Shown here: positions 8,236 to 15,800 of the stretch, piece by piece | Position numbering within the stretch: the first letter of the stretch is position 1 | Layout of the letters: every line of letters starts with the position of its first letter | NCBI GenBank assembly: GCA_944322965.1 | Contig: CALUQR010000014.1 | Coordinates: forward strand, 1 to 35,041 | Length of the DNA stretch: 35,041 nt | From: Vulcanimicrobiota bacterium | GTDB lineage: Bacteria; Vulcanimicrobiota; Xenobia; Xenobiales; Xenobiaceae | Reading direction: 5' to 3' | Notes under the pieces: model-generated | Seen by the model: only the letters and a program-made list of their open reading frames with translations | What the model was told of the DNA's origin: nothing | The model's database searches: none | Translations under genes and position numbers: made by a program

Positions 8236-8853
8236 CTAACCAACCTCCACTAAACTGGGCGCCTCGTCCGTCCCTCTTTCCTCTAGCAGCTTATCGCGCA
8301 CTTGCATGAGGGCCCAGCCTAAGAGGTTTTGGCCTAACCACTGGCTGGGATCGTGGGCTCTAGGATCTTGGGCTCCCAATTTTATGCCCCAAATGGCGTC
8401 GTAGGGGCTAGCTTCCGCTAAGACCTTAGGGCTAGTACTTACTAAATAATCCCCTAGAGCGCTATTTTGGGAGAATTTTAAGTAGTTGCCGAAGTAGACG
8501 ATAGTAAATTTCTGCCTATCCCAGAGCTCGCCTCGGAAATTTTCGATCTGACGCCCTAAACGTTTAATCTCCTGGGGATCTTTACTCTTTAAGATTAAGC
8601 CCTGGCGGTAAGGGTCCCTAAAGAGGCGAGCCTTAGCCTCCATCATAAATTGCTCCATACAAAAGTAGGAGACCCCTCGCCAACTAAAAGAGGTCCTCTG
8701 CCACTGGCTGAGTACCTGGGGGCCGATACTCCCATCCCCGGGCGACTTATGGCCATAGAAGAGGAGGAGCGGCCGCTTGCGCCCCGCCTGCCATTCCCGC
8801 ACTAAAGAGGGGCGATCATACTTTTGCGCTATGACTTCGGTTAAGTAATCCAT
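8236..8853 (-). CDS. NADAR (YbiA/COG3236) family protein, first gene of the cas operon
   Basis: This 205-residue protein matches the NADAR superfamily. The visible family pattern is LLLFYGHKSPGDGSI, SQW, then GVSYFCMEQFMMEAKARLF, LGRQIENF, WDRQKFTIVYFGN, EASPYDAIWGIKL and WLGQNLLGWALMQVRDKL. Known NADAR members are N-glycosidases: plant and bacterial RibX-type enzymes hydrolyse early riboflavin intermediates, and others remove ADP-ribose from guanine in DNA as antidotes to DarT-type toxins. The common E-H-W/F-M motif reads EQFMM here, a His to Gln change near the active site. The stop lies 2 nt before cas3 and the start is preceded by AGGG at 6 nt. It is co-transcribed with cas genes on this evidence, but a role in CRISPR immunity is inference. 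No DarT-like partner is seen. Confidence 0.88.
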   Translation of the reverse strand: MDYLTEVIAQKYDRPSLVREWQAGRKRPLLLFYGHKSPGDGSIGPQVLSQWQRTSFSWRGVSYFCMEQFMMEAKARLFRDPYRQGLILKSKDPQEIKRLGRQIENFRGELWDRQKFTIVYFGNYLKFSQNSALGDYLVSTSPKVLAEASPYDAIWGIKLGAQDPRAHDPSQWLGQNLLGWALMQVRDKLLEERGTDEAPSLVEVG

Positions 8854-8914
8854 ATCTATCCCTAAAATTTATTTGTTCTAAAAATGGGCTGTATAGAGAG
8901 TATCTTTCTCACTA

Positions 8915-8943
8915 GATATAATTAACTTTCTAGGAAAAGTCAA
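8915..8943 (-). promoter_or_regulatory. Predicted promoter of the NADAR-cas operon
   Basis: On the minus strand TTGACT (8938-8943, 5 of 6 matches) is followed after exactly 17 nt by TATATC (8915-8920, 4 of 6). Transcription would begin at about 8908, leaving a leader of about 55 nt before the NADAR start codon. The surrounding 8854-8945 is unusually AT-rich for this genome, as expected of a promoter. There is no intrinsic terminator between the upstream membrane-protein gene and this site, so read-through is also possible. Confidence 0.6.
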
Positions 8944-8971
8944 GTTAGGGAAGAGAAGTCCGCGCTAGATC

Positions 8972-9715
8972 TTAGGGGACGGTAGGGCGAGGGTAGCGCA
9001 GGGCCTGGGCCAGCCAGAGGGCTAAGCTGGCCCCTAAACCCAAAAGGCCCCCCACTAGCCAAGGGTCGGGTAGGGAGGGGGGGAGCGAGCCCCAAGAGGC
9101 GCGCAGGGCCAAGTTGATCCAGCCTATTAGGGGTAAGGCCAAAGTCAGTCCCAGACTGGGCCAGAAGGGGCGGCGCAAGCGCCAGCGCCAGGCGGCTCCT
9201 AAGGTTAGGAGTAGCCCCAAGGGGAAGGCCAGCCAGAGACTACCCTCCGCTAAGGGGGTGAGTAAGATTAAGAGCCCCAGTCCGGTCGCCCCCACTACTA
9301 TCCAACCTCGGCGCTCTTCTCGGCGCAGGGCGCTCAGGGTGTAACTGGAGGCCGCCCCTTCCGGGTCTTCGCTCCACTGGCTCAAGTCGCGCCCTAAACG
9401 ACCCCCTAAGTACCAGCTCAAGAGGGCGGGCCCCACCCAGAGAGCTTGGCCCAACCAGTGGACGGGGGAAGTAGAGTGGATGGCCCCCGCCAAGGCCAAA
9501 GCGGAGGAGGCGCTAAAGAGTTCCCAACCCCAGATATGATCGTAAAGGAGAGCGGTATTGAGGAGCCCAGCCATAAGGGCCAAAGCTAAGACCCGCCAAT
9601 CATCGGCGGGGGCCCAGGTGAAGAGGAAGACGAAAAAGGAGATACTGAGAGCGTAGGCCAAGAGGGCCCGCCCTTCGAGAGGGATCTCTAGCCAAAAGTT
9701 GCCGGGGTGACTCAC
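8972..9715 (-). CDS. Multi-pass membrane protein of unknown function
   Basis: I do not recognise a family. The 247-residue product is strongly hydrophobic, with about eight likely membrane segments (near 15-32, 39-57, 65-82, 85-105, 137-155, 158-175, 183-205 and 220-241). A short charged loop (about 108-136, SQWSEDPEG, RREERRG) divides the first four from the last four. It is rich in Leu, Trp and Ala. The start is GTG, with AAGG 8 nt upstream. The gene lies 118 nt upstream of the NADAR gene on the same strand. Proximity to the defence operon is suggestive only, because a good promoter separates the two. It could equally be a housekeeping membrane protein. Confidence 0.75.
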   Translation of the reverse strand: MSHPGNFWLEIPLEGRALLAYALSISFFVFLFTWAPADDWRVLALALMAGLLNTALLYDHIWGWELFSASSALALAGAIHSTSPVHWLGQALWVGPALLSWYLGGRLGRDLSQWSEDPEGAASSYTLSALRREERRGWIVVGATGLGLLILLTPLAEGSLWLAFPLGLLLTLGAAWRWRLRRPFWPSLGLTLALPLIGWINLALRASWGSLPPSLPDPWLVGGLLGLGASLALWLAQALRYPRPTVP

Positions 9716-9857
9716 GATCTAGACCTTTCCCCTCCTTAAGGCTCTAAGCCTGCTCCTACTCCTCAAGCTAGCTAGTTTAGGGAGAGTCTTTTAGAGGCAG
9801 GAAAAGCTAGAGAGACCATAAAAAAGGGCGGGCTACATGTGAGGAGTTTAGTAGATT

Positions 9858-10373
9858 ATGGTGTCAGAAAAATTCGCCAATTCACTTGAGGGGGACCAAG
9901 GGCGGGAGCTTCTGCCCCCACCTACTCCCGGTTTAGAGGGTACGGGGATGGACTTAGAGGAGATCAAAGAGGTCTTGCCCCATCGCGATCCCTTCCTCTT
10001 AGTCGATAAGGTCGTAGCTCGCGACGGTTTGCGGGCGGGCTGGGGAGAGAAAAAGCTGAGCGGTGAGGAGTTTTACTTCCAAAACCACTTTGAGGGCCGT
10101 CCGCAGGTGCCCAAGTCGGTCTTAGTGGAGATTATGGCCCAGGCCGGAGCGGCCTGCGTCTTGAGCGCCCCCGAGTATCGGGATAAGCTCTTGCTCTTCG
10201 CCTCCATTGAAGAGTGCGATTTCGGCCGTCCCCCCGTGCCCGGCGAGCTTTTAGAATTGCGCGTCGAGACCCGGGGCCTGCGCCGAGGGATGGGCAAGAT
10301 GCGGGCCCAATGTTGGGTAGGTTCCGAGCTCTTAGCCGACGGGCTCTTGATGTTCGCCCTGGCCGATAAGTAG
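9858..10373 (+). CDS. fabZ: FabZ-like 3-hydroxyacyl-ACP dehydratase
   Basis: This is a hot-dog-fold dehydratase that removes water from 3-hydroxyacyl-ACP in fatty acid synthesis. LPHRDPFLLVDKV (about residues 40-52) is the FabZ signature. The catalytic pair appears as His77 in QNHFEGRPQVP and Glu91 in LVEIMAQAG. FabZ usually has PG.(L/I).(V/I)E after the His region, while here PKSVLVE is found, so it may be a divergent paralogue. Counted from 9858 it has 171 residues. An ATG at 9948 (MDLEEIKEVLPHRDP, with GAGGG upstream) would give a more typical length of 141, and both starts remain possible. It heads the plus-strand envelope cluster, 18 nt before the next gene. Confidence 0.85.
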   Translation: MVSEKFANSLEGDQGRELLPPPTPGLEGTGMDLEEIKEVLPHRDPFLLVDKVVARDGLRAGWGEKKLSGEEFYFQNHFEGRPQVPKSVLVEIMAQAGAACVLSAPEYRDKLLLFASIEECDFGRPPVPGELLELRVETRGLRRGMGKMRAQCWVGSELLADGLLMFALADK

Positions 10374-10391
10374 GCGAGAGAGGGCGCGGCG

Positions 10392-11681
10392 ATGTCTCTT
10401 TTTAGTCTAGAACTGGGGCGGATGGGGATCGAGGAAGATCTCATTAAAGTAGCTCAGGCGGGGATGGTAGCTACCTCCGCTCTCCGCGAGGAGATCCGCC
10501 AGCGGGCTGCGGTCAACCAGTGGAAGGTCTTGCGCGTCTTGCAAGAGGTGGGGCTCATGGAGGGCCATTTCTTTCCTACCACCGGTTATGGCTTTAGCGA
10601 TAGCGGCCGCGAGGCCTTAGACGAGGCGATCGCCCGCCTCTTTAAGACGGAAGCGGGTATTATGCGCCTGCAGATCGTCTCCGGCACCCACGCTCTGGCC
10701 GCCGGTCTCTTCGGTTCATTGCGTCCGGGCCAAGAGCTCTTGAGCGCTAGCGGCCTGCCCTACGACACTATGCATCCGGTCATCGGGATTAATGGCCCCC
10801 AAAAGGGCTCTTTAGCCTACTGGGGGGTAGGTTACCGCCAGGTAGATCTGACTCCCGAGGGGCATATCGACTTAGAGGCTTTAGCTGGGGCCTTAAATGA
10901 GAAGACCGGTTTGGTCCTCTTGCAGCGCTCGCGCGGTTACTCTTGGCGTCCCTCCATCTCCTTAGAGGAGCTGGGCCAGGCTATCGACTTAGTCCACCGC
11001 CAGGCCCCGGGGGTCAAGGTGATGGTCGATAATTGTTATGGCGAATTAGTCGATTGGCGCGAACCGACGGAACTGGGCGCGGACTTAGTAGCCGGCTCCT
11101 TAATTAAGAATTTGGGCGGCTCCTTAGCTCCCTGCGGCGGCTATTTGGCGGGCCGTAAGGAGTCTATTGAGGGGGCCATGGAGTGGCTGACCGCTCCCGG
11201 CATCGGCGCCGAGGAGGGGCCCACCTTAGGTTACAATCGCCTCTTAGCCCAGGGGCTCTTTATGGCCCCGATAGTTGTAGGCGCCGCTTTAGAGGGGGCC
11301 GTGTGGGGGGCTTGGGTGATGGAGGAGTGCGGCTTAGAGGTCTTCCCCCGTTGGGACGACCCTCGCAGCGATATTATTCAGGCGGTGCGGGTAGGGAGCG
11401 CCCAGGCGCAAAAGGCCTTCTGTTTAGGTATCCAAAAGGCGGGCCCCGTCGATCACAGCGCTTGTCCTTTGCCCTTACAGCAGCCGGGTTATGAGGATCC
11501 GGTCATTATGGCGGGCGGGACTTTCATTCAGGGCTCTTCGATCGAGCTCTCCGCCGACTGTCCAGTGCGTCCCCCTTACGGTTGTTACTTACAGGGCGGG
11601 GTGAGTTTCGCCCACGTCCAGATCGGGGTCTTAAGAGCCCTACAGGAGATGAAGGCTCTGGGAGCCTTGCGGGCCTTGTAA
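10392..11681 (+). CDS. PLP-dependent enzyme, methionine gamma-lyase / aluminium-resistance family
   Basis: This 429-residue protein belongs to the fold-type I PLP family annotated as 'methionine gamma-lyase family' or 'aluminium resistance protein' (PF06838). The PLP-phosphate site is SGTHALAAG (97-105). Asp213 in VMVDNCYGE would contact the pyridine nitrogen, and Lys239 in GSLIKNLGG forms the Schiff base. The N-terminal FPTTGYGFSDSGRE and C-terminal PPYGCYLQGGVSFAHVQIG are characteristic. Its true substrate is not established in most bacteria, and a carbon-sulfur lyase activity is only suggested by the family name. It lies between fabZ and murI on the same strand with short gaps (18 and 42 nt). 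Confidence 0.9.
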   Translation: MSLFSLELGRMGIEEDLIKVAQAGMVATSALREEIRQRAAVNQWKVLRVLQEVGLMEGHFFPTTGYGFSDSGREALDEAIARLFKTEAGIMRLQIVSGTHALAAGLFGSLRPGQELLSASGLPYDTMHPVIGINGPQKGSLAYWGVGYRQVDLTPEGHIDLEALAGALNEKTGLVLLQRSRGYSWRPSISLEELGQAIDLVHRQAPGVKVMVDNCYGELVDWREPTELGADLVAGSLIKNLGGSLAPCGGYLAGRKESIEGAMEWLTAPGIGAEEGPTLGYNRLLAQGLFMAPIVVGAALEGAVWGAWVMEECGLEVFPRWDDPRSDIIQAVRVGSAQAQKAFCLGIQKAGPVDHSACPLPLQQPGYEDPVIMAGGTFIQGSSIELSADCPVRPPYGCYLQGGVSFAHVQIGVLRALQEMKALGALRAL

Positions 11682-11723
11682 GAGACCCATTTTGAGGGAA
11701 ATTTTGAGGTTTTATAGGATAAA

Positions 11724-12524
11724 TTGACCACTAGTGAACTAATTGGAGTCTTCGACTCAGGGGTGGGGGGGCTGACCGTAGCGGAGCGCCTGCAGGAGGC
11801 GTTGCCCGCCCTCTCCTTTATCTACTACGGGGATACGGCCCACGTCCCTTATGGCGACCGGGAAGCTAAAGAGGTGGTGTGGCTAATCGATAAGATCTGC
11901 CGCCATCTGCTCCAGAGCGGGGCCCAGGCCTTGGTGATGGCCTGCAATACTTCCTCCGCCTTAGCTTATGAACATGTGCTCTCTTGGTCTCCCCGTCCGG
12001 TGATCGGAATTATCGCTGAAGCAGCGGAGGCGGCGGCCCAAGCTACTCGAGAGGGCAAAGTGGGGATTATGGCTAACCCCTTGACGGCCGCCAGCGGGGC
12101 CTACGAGCGGGAGTTAGTCCGCCAGGCGGAGCGCCACGAGCTGGGCTGCGTAGAGGGTAAGGCTATCGGTTGTCCCCGTCTCGTCCCCTTTATCGAGCGA
12201 GGCGAGGTGGAGGGTCCGGCGGTAGAGGAGGCCTTGCGCGCTTACTGGCAGCCTTTAGAGCGCTGGGGGGCCGATACTCTCATCTTAGGTTGTACCCACT
12301 ATCCCTTCTTGCGCCCCGTGCTCTCCAAGTTGGTCGGTCCCGAGGTTACCATTATCGATCCCGCCTACTACGTAGCTAAGCGCTTACAGAGTTTAGGCTT
12401 AGGGAACGGCGCGGGCCAGCGCCAGATCTCCTACCAGGTGAGCGGCGATCCCCAAGATTTCGCTAGGGTAGGGGCCCAGCTCTTAGGCCGTCCCTTAGAG
12501 CCCGTCATCCAAGTCAAGTTATAG
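11724..12524 (+). CDS. murI: Glutamate racemase
   Basis: MurI makes D-glutamate for peptidoglycan by cofactor-independent proton transfer between two cysteines. Both are present: Cys74 in VMACNTSSA and Cys190 in LGCTHYPF. The N-terminal FDSGVGGLTV supplies Asp11, and YYGDTAHVPYG follows. The 266-residue length is normal. The start is a TTG, the only reasonable one, because the signature begins eight codons later; it has AGGAT just upstream and GAGG further away. The gene sits among other wall genes (uppP and anmK downstream). Confidence 0.96.
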   Translation: MTTSELIGVFDSGVGGLTVAERLQEALPALSFIYYGDTAHVPYGDREAKEVVWLIDKICRHLLQSGAQALVMACNTSSALAYEHVLSWSPRPVIGIIAEAAEAAAQATREGKVGIMANPLTAASGAYERELVRQAERHELGCVEGKAIGCPRLVPFIERGEVEGPAVEEALRAYWQPLERWGADTLILGCTHYPFLRPVLSKLVGPEVTIIDPAYYVAKRLQSLGLGNGAGQRQISYQVSGDPQDFARVGAQLLGRPLEPVIQVKL

Positions 12525-12567
12525 GCCTTCGCAGCCTCATCAATTAAAAGGAACGATTTATAGACCT

Positions 12568-13491
12568 ATGAGCGAGCAGATCAGCCTCTTACAGGCCTTT
12601 ATCCTGGGAGTAGTGGAGGGCATTACCGAATTCTTGCCTATCTCCTCTACCGGCCACCTCCTCGTCTGTTCCCAAATGATCGGAGCGGCCAATACCTCCG
12701 GGACCTACGAGATCGTCATCCAGTTGGGGGCCGTCTTGGCGGTAGTGGGCTTCTACTGGAAGCGCCTGTGGGCTAAGGTCAGCGAGTGGCGGCAGAGTCC
12801 GGCCAAATGGGCCTTTAAAGAGGATTCCAGTCCGGCTCGCTTTTGGGTCAGCCTCCTTTTGGCCTTCTTACCGGCGGCTATCGTAGGTTTAGCCCTCAAA
12901 GATTATTTAGACCTCATCTTAGGTAGCCGCGAGTTACAGGTCTACATTATTGCCGCTACTCTCTTTGGGGGGGGGATTATCCTCTGGTGGGTAGATCGTC
13001 CCGGCCGCTTGCCCGCTCCCGCCGCTAAAGAGAGCGAGCAGACCCCAGCCGAGGGCTCTCGGGATGGAGATTCTGAGGGGCAGGCCCCCGTAAAGTCGGC
13101 CGAAGTAAATTTAACTTACCGGCAGGCCTTTTGGGTGGGCGTGGCCCAATGTTTCTCCCTCATTCCCGGCGTCTCGCGCTCGGGGGCTACTATCGTGGGC
13201 GGTTTAATGGTGGGCTTAAATCGAGCCCAGGCTACCGACTTTTCCTTCTTCCTCTCTATTCCCACTTTGGGGGCGGCTACTATCTATACCCTCCTGCGCA
13301 GCTATGGGACCTTATTGGCGGTCAGTACCTGGCAGACTCTGAGCGTGGGGATGGTCGTCTCCTTTATTACCGCCTGGCTGGCTATCGGTTGGCTCTTGCG
13401 TTATGTAGCCTCCAATACTTTCTTAGGCTTTGCCATCTACCGCATGGCGGCGGGCGTCTTGCTGGCCCTTTGGGGTTGGTACTATCTCTAA
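12568..13491 (+). CDS. uppP: Undecaprenyl-diphosphatase (UppP/BacA)
   Basis: This integral membrane phosphatase converts undecaprenyl diphosphate to the monophosphate and so recycles the lipid carrier of cell wall synthesis. It also lowers bacitracin sensitivity. Both catalytic motifs are intact: GVVEGITEFLPISSTGHL (about residues 13-30) and PGVSRSGATIVGGL (about 203-216). At 307 residues it is some 30 longer than usual. The excess lies in a hydrophilic Pro/Glu/Ser-rich loop (about 148-182), which is an unusual insertion. It lies 43 nt after murI and 12 nt before anmK, probably in the same transcript. Confidence 0.96.
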   Translation: MSEQISLLQAFILGVVEGITEFLPISSTGHLLVCSQMIGAANTSGTYEIVIQLGAVLAVVGFYWKRLWAKVSEWRQSPAKWAFKEDSSPARFWVSLLLAFLPAAIVGLALKDYLDLILGSRELQVYIIAATLFGGGIILWWVDRPGRLPAPAAKESEQTPAEGSRDGDSEGQAPVKSAEVNLTYRQAFWVGVAQCFSLIPGVSRSGATIVGGLMVGLNRAQATDFSFFLSIPTLGAATIYTLLRSYGTLLAVSTWQTLSVGMVVSFITAWLAIGWLLRYVASNTFLGFAIYRMAAGVLLALWGWYYL

Positions 13492-13503
13492 GGTTTTAGG
13501 CCT

Positions 13504-14673
13504 ATGGATCTTATCTCCGCCTACCGCGCCTTAGAGCGCCCCCGCGTAGCGGGGATAATGTCTGGGACCTCAGCCGACGCTATCGATATCTCCTTAGTCG
13601 AGATTAGGCCCCAAGAGCGCCCCCAGCTCCTCTATTTCTTCTCTGACCCCTTACCCCTAAAGGTGAGGGAGCGCTTGCAAGTCGTCTTTCGCGGCCAGGT
13701 GAGCTTAGAGGAGGTTACTAGCCTGCACTGGCTCTTAGGCGAACTCTTGGCCCAGAGCCTTTTAAAGATGCGGGCCGAACTTAAGAGTAAGGGGCTAGAG
13801 GAGCGTATCGATCTCGTCGCCTCCCACGGCCAGACCGTCTGGCACGCCCCCAAGAGCCGCTCCTACTTAGGCTATCCGGTACGGGGCACTTTGCAATTGG
13901 GAGAGGGGGCGGTAATCGCTACCCGCGCCTCCTGCTTGACCGTCTGCGACTTCCGCCCCCAAGACTTGGCCTTGGGCGGTCAAGGGGCCCCCTTAGTCCC
14001 CTGGGCCGACCGCTTGCTCTTTTATGAGCCTACCTCCCATAGGGTGGCCCTAAATATTGGAGGCATGGCCAATATTACTATCTTGCCGGCCAGTGGGGAG
14101 GTCAGCGCTTGCGATACGGGGCCCGGCAACGCTCTGAGCGACCGCTTAGCGGAGATCTATTGGGACTTACCCTACGACCCCCAAGGTCAGAAGGCGGCCC
14201 AAGGGCAGATTATCCCTGAGCTTTGGGAAGAGTTATGCGCCCACCCCTACTTAGCGGCCCCAGCGCCCAAATCGACGGGCCGAGAAGAGTTTGGCGCCCC
14301 TTTAGCGGAGCGTTGGGTAGAGCGCGCCCCCGAGGCGGGCTGGTCGCCTTACGACCTCTTGCGCACCGCCGCCGCCTTTAGCGCTTACGCCATAGCCTTG
14401 CATATAAAACGTTTAGCGCCCGCGACCCACGAGATCTTAGTGGGGGGCGGAGGGCTGCGCAACCAGACTATGATGAGGGAATTAGCCGAGCGCTTAGCCC
14501 CTTTAGAGGTAGAGATCCGCTCTATGGAGAGCGTAGGGGTACCCCCTCAGGCGCGGGAGAGTATGGCCTTCGCCCTTTTGGGGGACGCCACTCTGCGCGC
14601 GGAGAGCTCCAACTTGCCCTCCGCCACCGGGGCCAGTCGCCCTTGCGTCTTAGGGAAGATCGTCCTCCCTTAG
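13504..14673 (+). CDS. anmK: Anhydro-N-acetylmuramic acid kinase
   Basis: AnmK opens and phosphorylates 1,6-anhydro-MurNAc, giving MurNAc-6-phosphate during muropeptide recycling. The ATP-binding GIMSGTSADAIDISLVEI (about residues 17-34) is diagnostic. It is joined by ASHGQTVWH, NIGGMANIT and DTGPGN, all expected in this ASKHA-fold kinase. The length of 389 residues is full. The stop codon shares bases with the stop of the convergent uxs gene (TTAG at 14670-14673), so there is no room for an independent terminator. Presence of AnmK implies turnover of anhydro-muropeptides and suits a Gram-negative-type wall. Confidence 0.96.
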   Translation: MDLISAYRALERPRVAGIMSGTSADAIDISLVEIRPQERPQLLYFFSDPLPLKVRERLQVVFRGQVSLEEVTSLHWLLGELLAQSLLKMRAELKSKGLEERIDLVASHGQTVWHAPKSRSYLGYPVRGTLQLGEGAVIATRASCLTVCDFRPQDLALGGQGAPLVPWADRLLFYEPTSHRVALNIGGMANITILPASGEVSACDTGPGNALSDRLAEIYWDLPYDPQGQKAAQGQIIPELWEELCAHPYLAAPAPKSTGREEFGAPLAERWVERAPEAGWSPYDLLRTAAAFSAYAIALHIKRLAPATHEILVGGGGLRNQTMMRELAERLAPLEVEIRSMESVGVPPQARESMAFALLGDATLRAESSNLPSATGASRPCVLGKIVLP

Positions 14674-15590
14674 ACTATCTGCCATTGCAAATACTCCCAG
14701 GTAGCCTTTAGACCTTGGCGCAAGGGGATCTTAGGTTCCCAGCCCAAGCGGGCGCGGGCTAGGGTTATATCGGGGCAGCGCCGGGCGGGGTCGTCGGGGG
14801 GCAGAGGTTTAAAGCTTAGGGGAGAGCGGCCGCCCGTCACCTCTAAGGCCGTCTGGGCCAATTGGAGCATACTTATCTCTTGGGGGTTCCCCAAATTTAT
14901 GGGGCCTGGCTCTGTGGAGAGGAGCAAGCGCTCTAAACCTTGGATTAAGTCCTCTACATAGCAAAAAGAGCGGGTCTGTTCTCCTTGTCCATAGATAGTG
15001 AGGGGCTGGCCGCGCTTAATTTGGCTCAAGAAGTTAGTGACCACCCGTCCGTCGTCGGGGCGCATGTAGGGGCCGTAAGTATTAAAGATGCGGGCTATAG
15101 TTACCGAAGTAGCGTAGCGTTGGGCGTAATTAATAATTAGGGCTTCGGCGAAGCGCTTCGATTCGTCGTACATGGCCCGGGGACCGGTACAACTCACGCA
15201 ACCCCTGTAACTTTCGGGTTGGGGATGGACCTGGGGGTCCCCATAGACTTCCGAAGTCGAAGCTTGCAAAAAGCGGGCCCCGTAGCGGCGGGCTATATCT
15301 AAAGCTTGCCAGACCCCTTGGGAGCCTGCGGCCAAAGTCTCTAAGGCTAAGCTCTGGTAGGCGGGCGGGGAGGCGGGGGAAGCTAAATTTACGACGTAAC
15401 GGAAGGGGCCGGGCAGGGCGGGGGGGGCGCAGATATCGCCCTCAATTAGCTCTAAAGCTAAGCCCTCTAAGTTGGCGGGACGTCCGGTCGAAAAATTGTC
15501 TAAGACGGTCAGGCGATAGCCGCGCCCGAGGAGATAGCGGCAGAGGTTGGCTCCAATAAAGCCCGCGCCTCCAATAACTAAGATACCCAT
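14670..15590 (-). CDS. uxs: UDP-glucuronate decarboxylase (UDP-xylose synthase), SDR family
   Basis: This extended short-chain dehydrogenase resembles UDP-xylose synthase, which oxidises and decarboxylates UDP-glucuronate for surface polysaccharides. The NAD site is GGAGFIG at 7-13. The catalytic residues are in STSE (111-114) and Tyr141-x3-Lys145 (YDESK). RIFNTYGPYMRPDDGRVV and YGQGEQTRSF are highly typical of the UXS group. The 306-residue length is normal for bacterial UXS. Other UDP-sugar epimerases share the fold, but the EVYGDPQVHPQPE segment favours UXS. It is transcribed away from metH and converges on anmK. Confidence 0.9.
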   Translation of the reverse strand: MGILVIGGAGFIGANLCRYLLGRGYRLTVLDNFSTGRPANLEGLALELIEGDICAPPALPGPFRYVVNLASPASPPAYQSLALETLAAGSQGVWQALDIARRYGARFLQASTSEVYGDPQVHPQPESYRGCVSCTGPRAMYDESKRFAEALIINYAQRYATSVTIARIFNTYGPYMRPDDGRVVTNFLSQIKRGQPLTIYGQGEQTRSFCYVEDLIQGLERLLLSTEPGPINLGNPQEISMLQLAQTALEVTGGRSPLSFKPLPPDDPARRCPDITLARARLGWEPKIPLRQGLKATWEYLQWQIV

Positions 15591-15800
15591 GTCCTCCCTT
15601 TCTAGTTGGGGCTCTTCACTCCCCTTCCTCCTAGGGGAAAGAGGGTAAGCTTCCTTAAGGGGAGAACGTGCTCCCGCCTTGGGGGCGGAGGGAGGCGCCT
15701 AGACCCCTTTAGGGGCTAGGAGGAGACTCTGGCCGCGCCCTGCGGGAGGGGCAGGGGCTACTGGAATGGGGGAATCTTAGGGAGTAGATCTTAAATTTAG
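15591..15800 (+). promoter_or_regulatory. Hairpin-rich metH 5' leader; possible riboswitch
   Basis: This 210-bp divergent intergenic region is GC-rich and folds by eye into several hairpins. A clear one is CCTAG-A-CCCC / GGGG-CTAGG with a TTTA loop at 15698-15720. Others are GGGAG/CTCCC around 15660-15675 and CCGCC/GGCGG around 15674-15689. Short segments resemble parts of the cobalamin riboswitch core in the right order: GGGAA followed by GGGTAAGCTTCC, then CTCCCGCC, then AGGAGACTCTGGCC near the B12-box position. None matches well. It could equally be a plain structured 5' UTR. It must also hold the uxs promoter on the other strand. Confidence 0.25.

Noticed and set aside
15698-15720. Hairpin as an intrinsic terminator of uxs or metH
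   Set aside because: It lies upstream of both genes and has no T-run on either strand.
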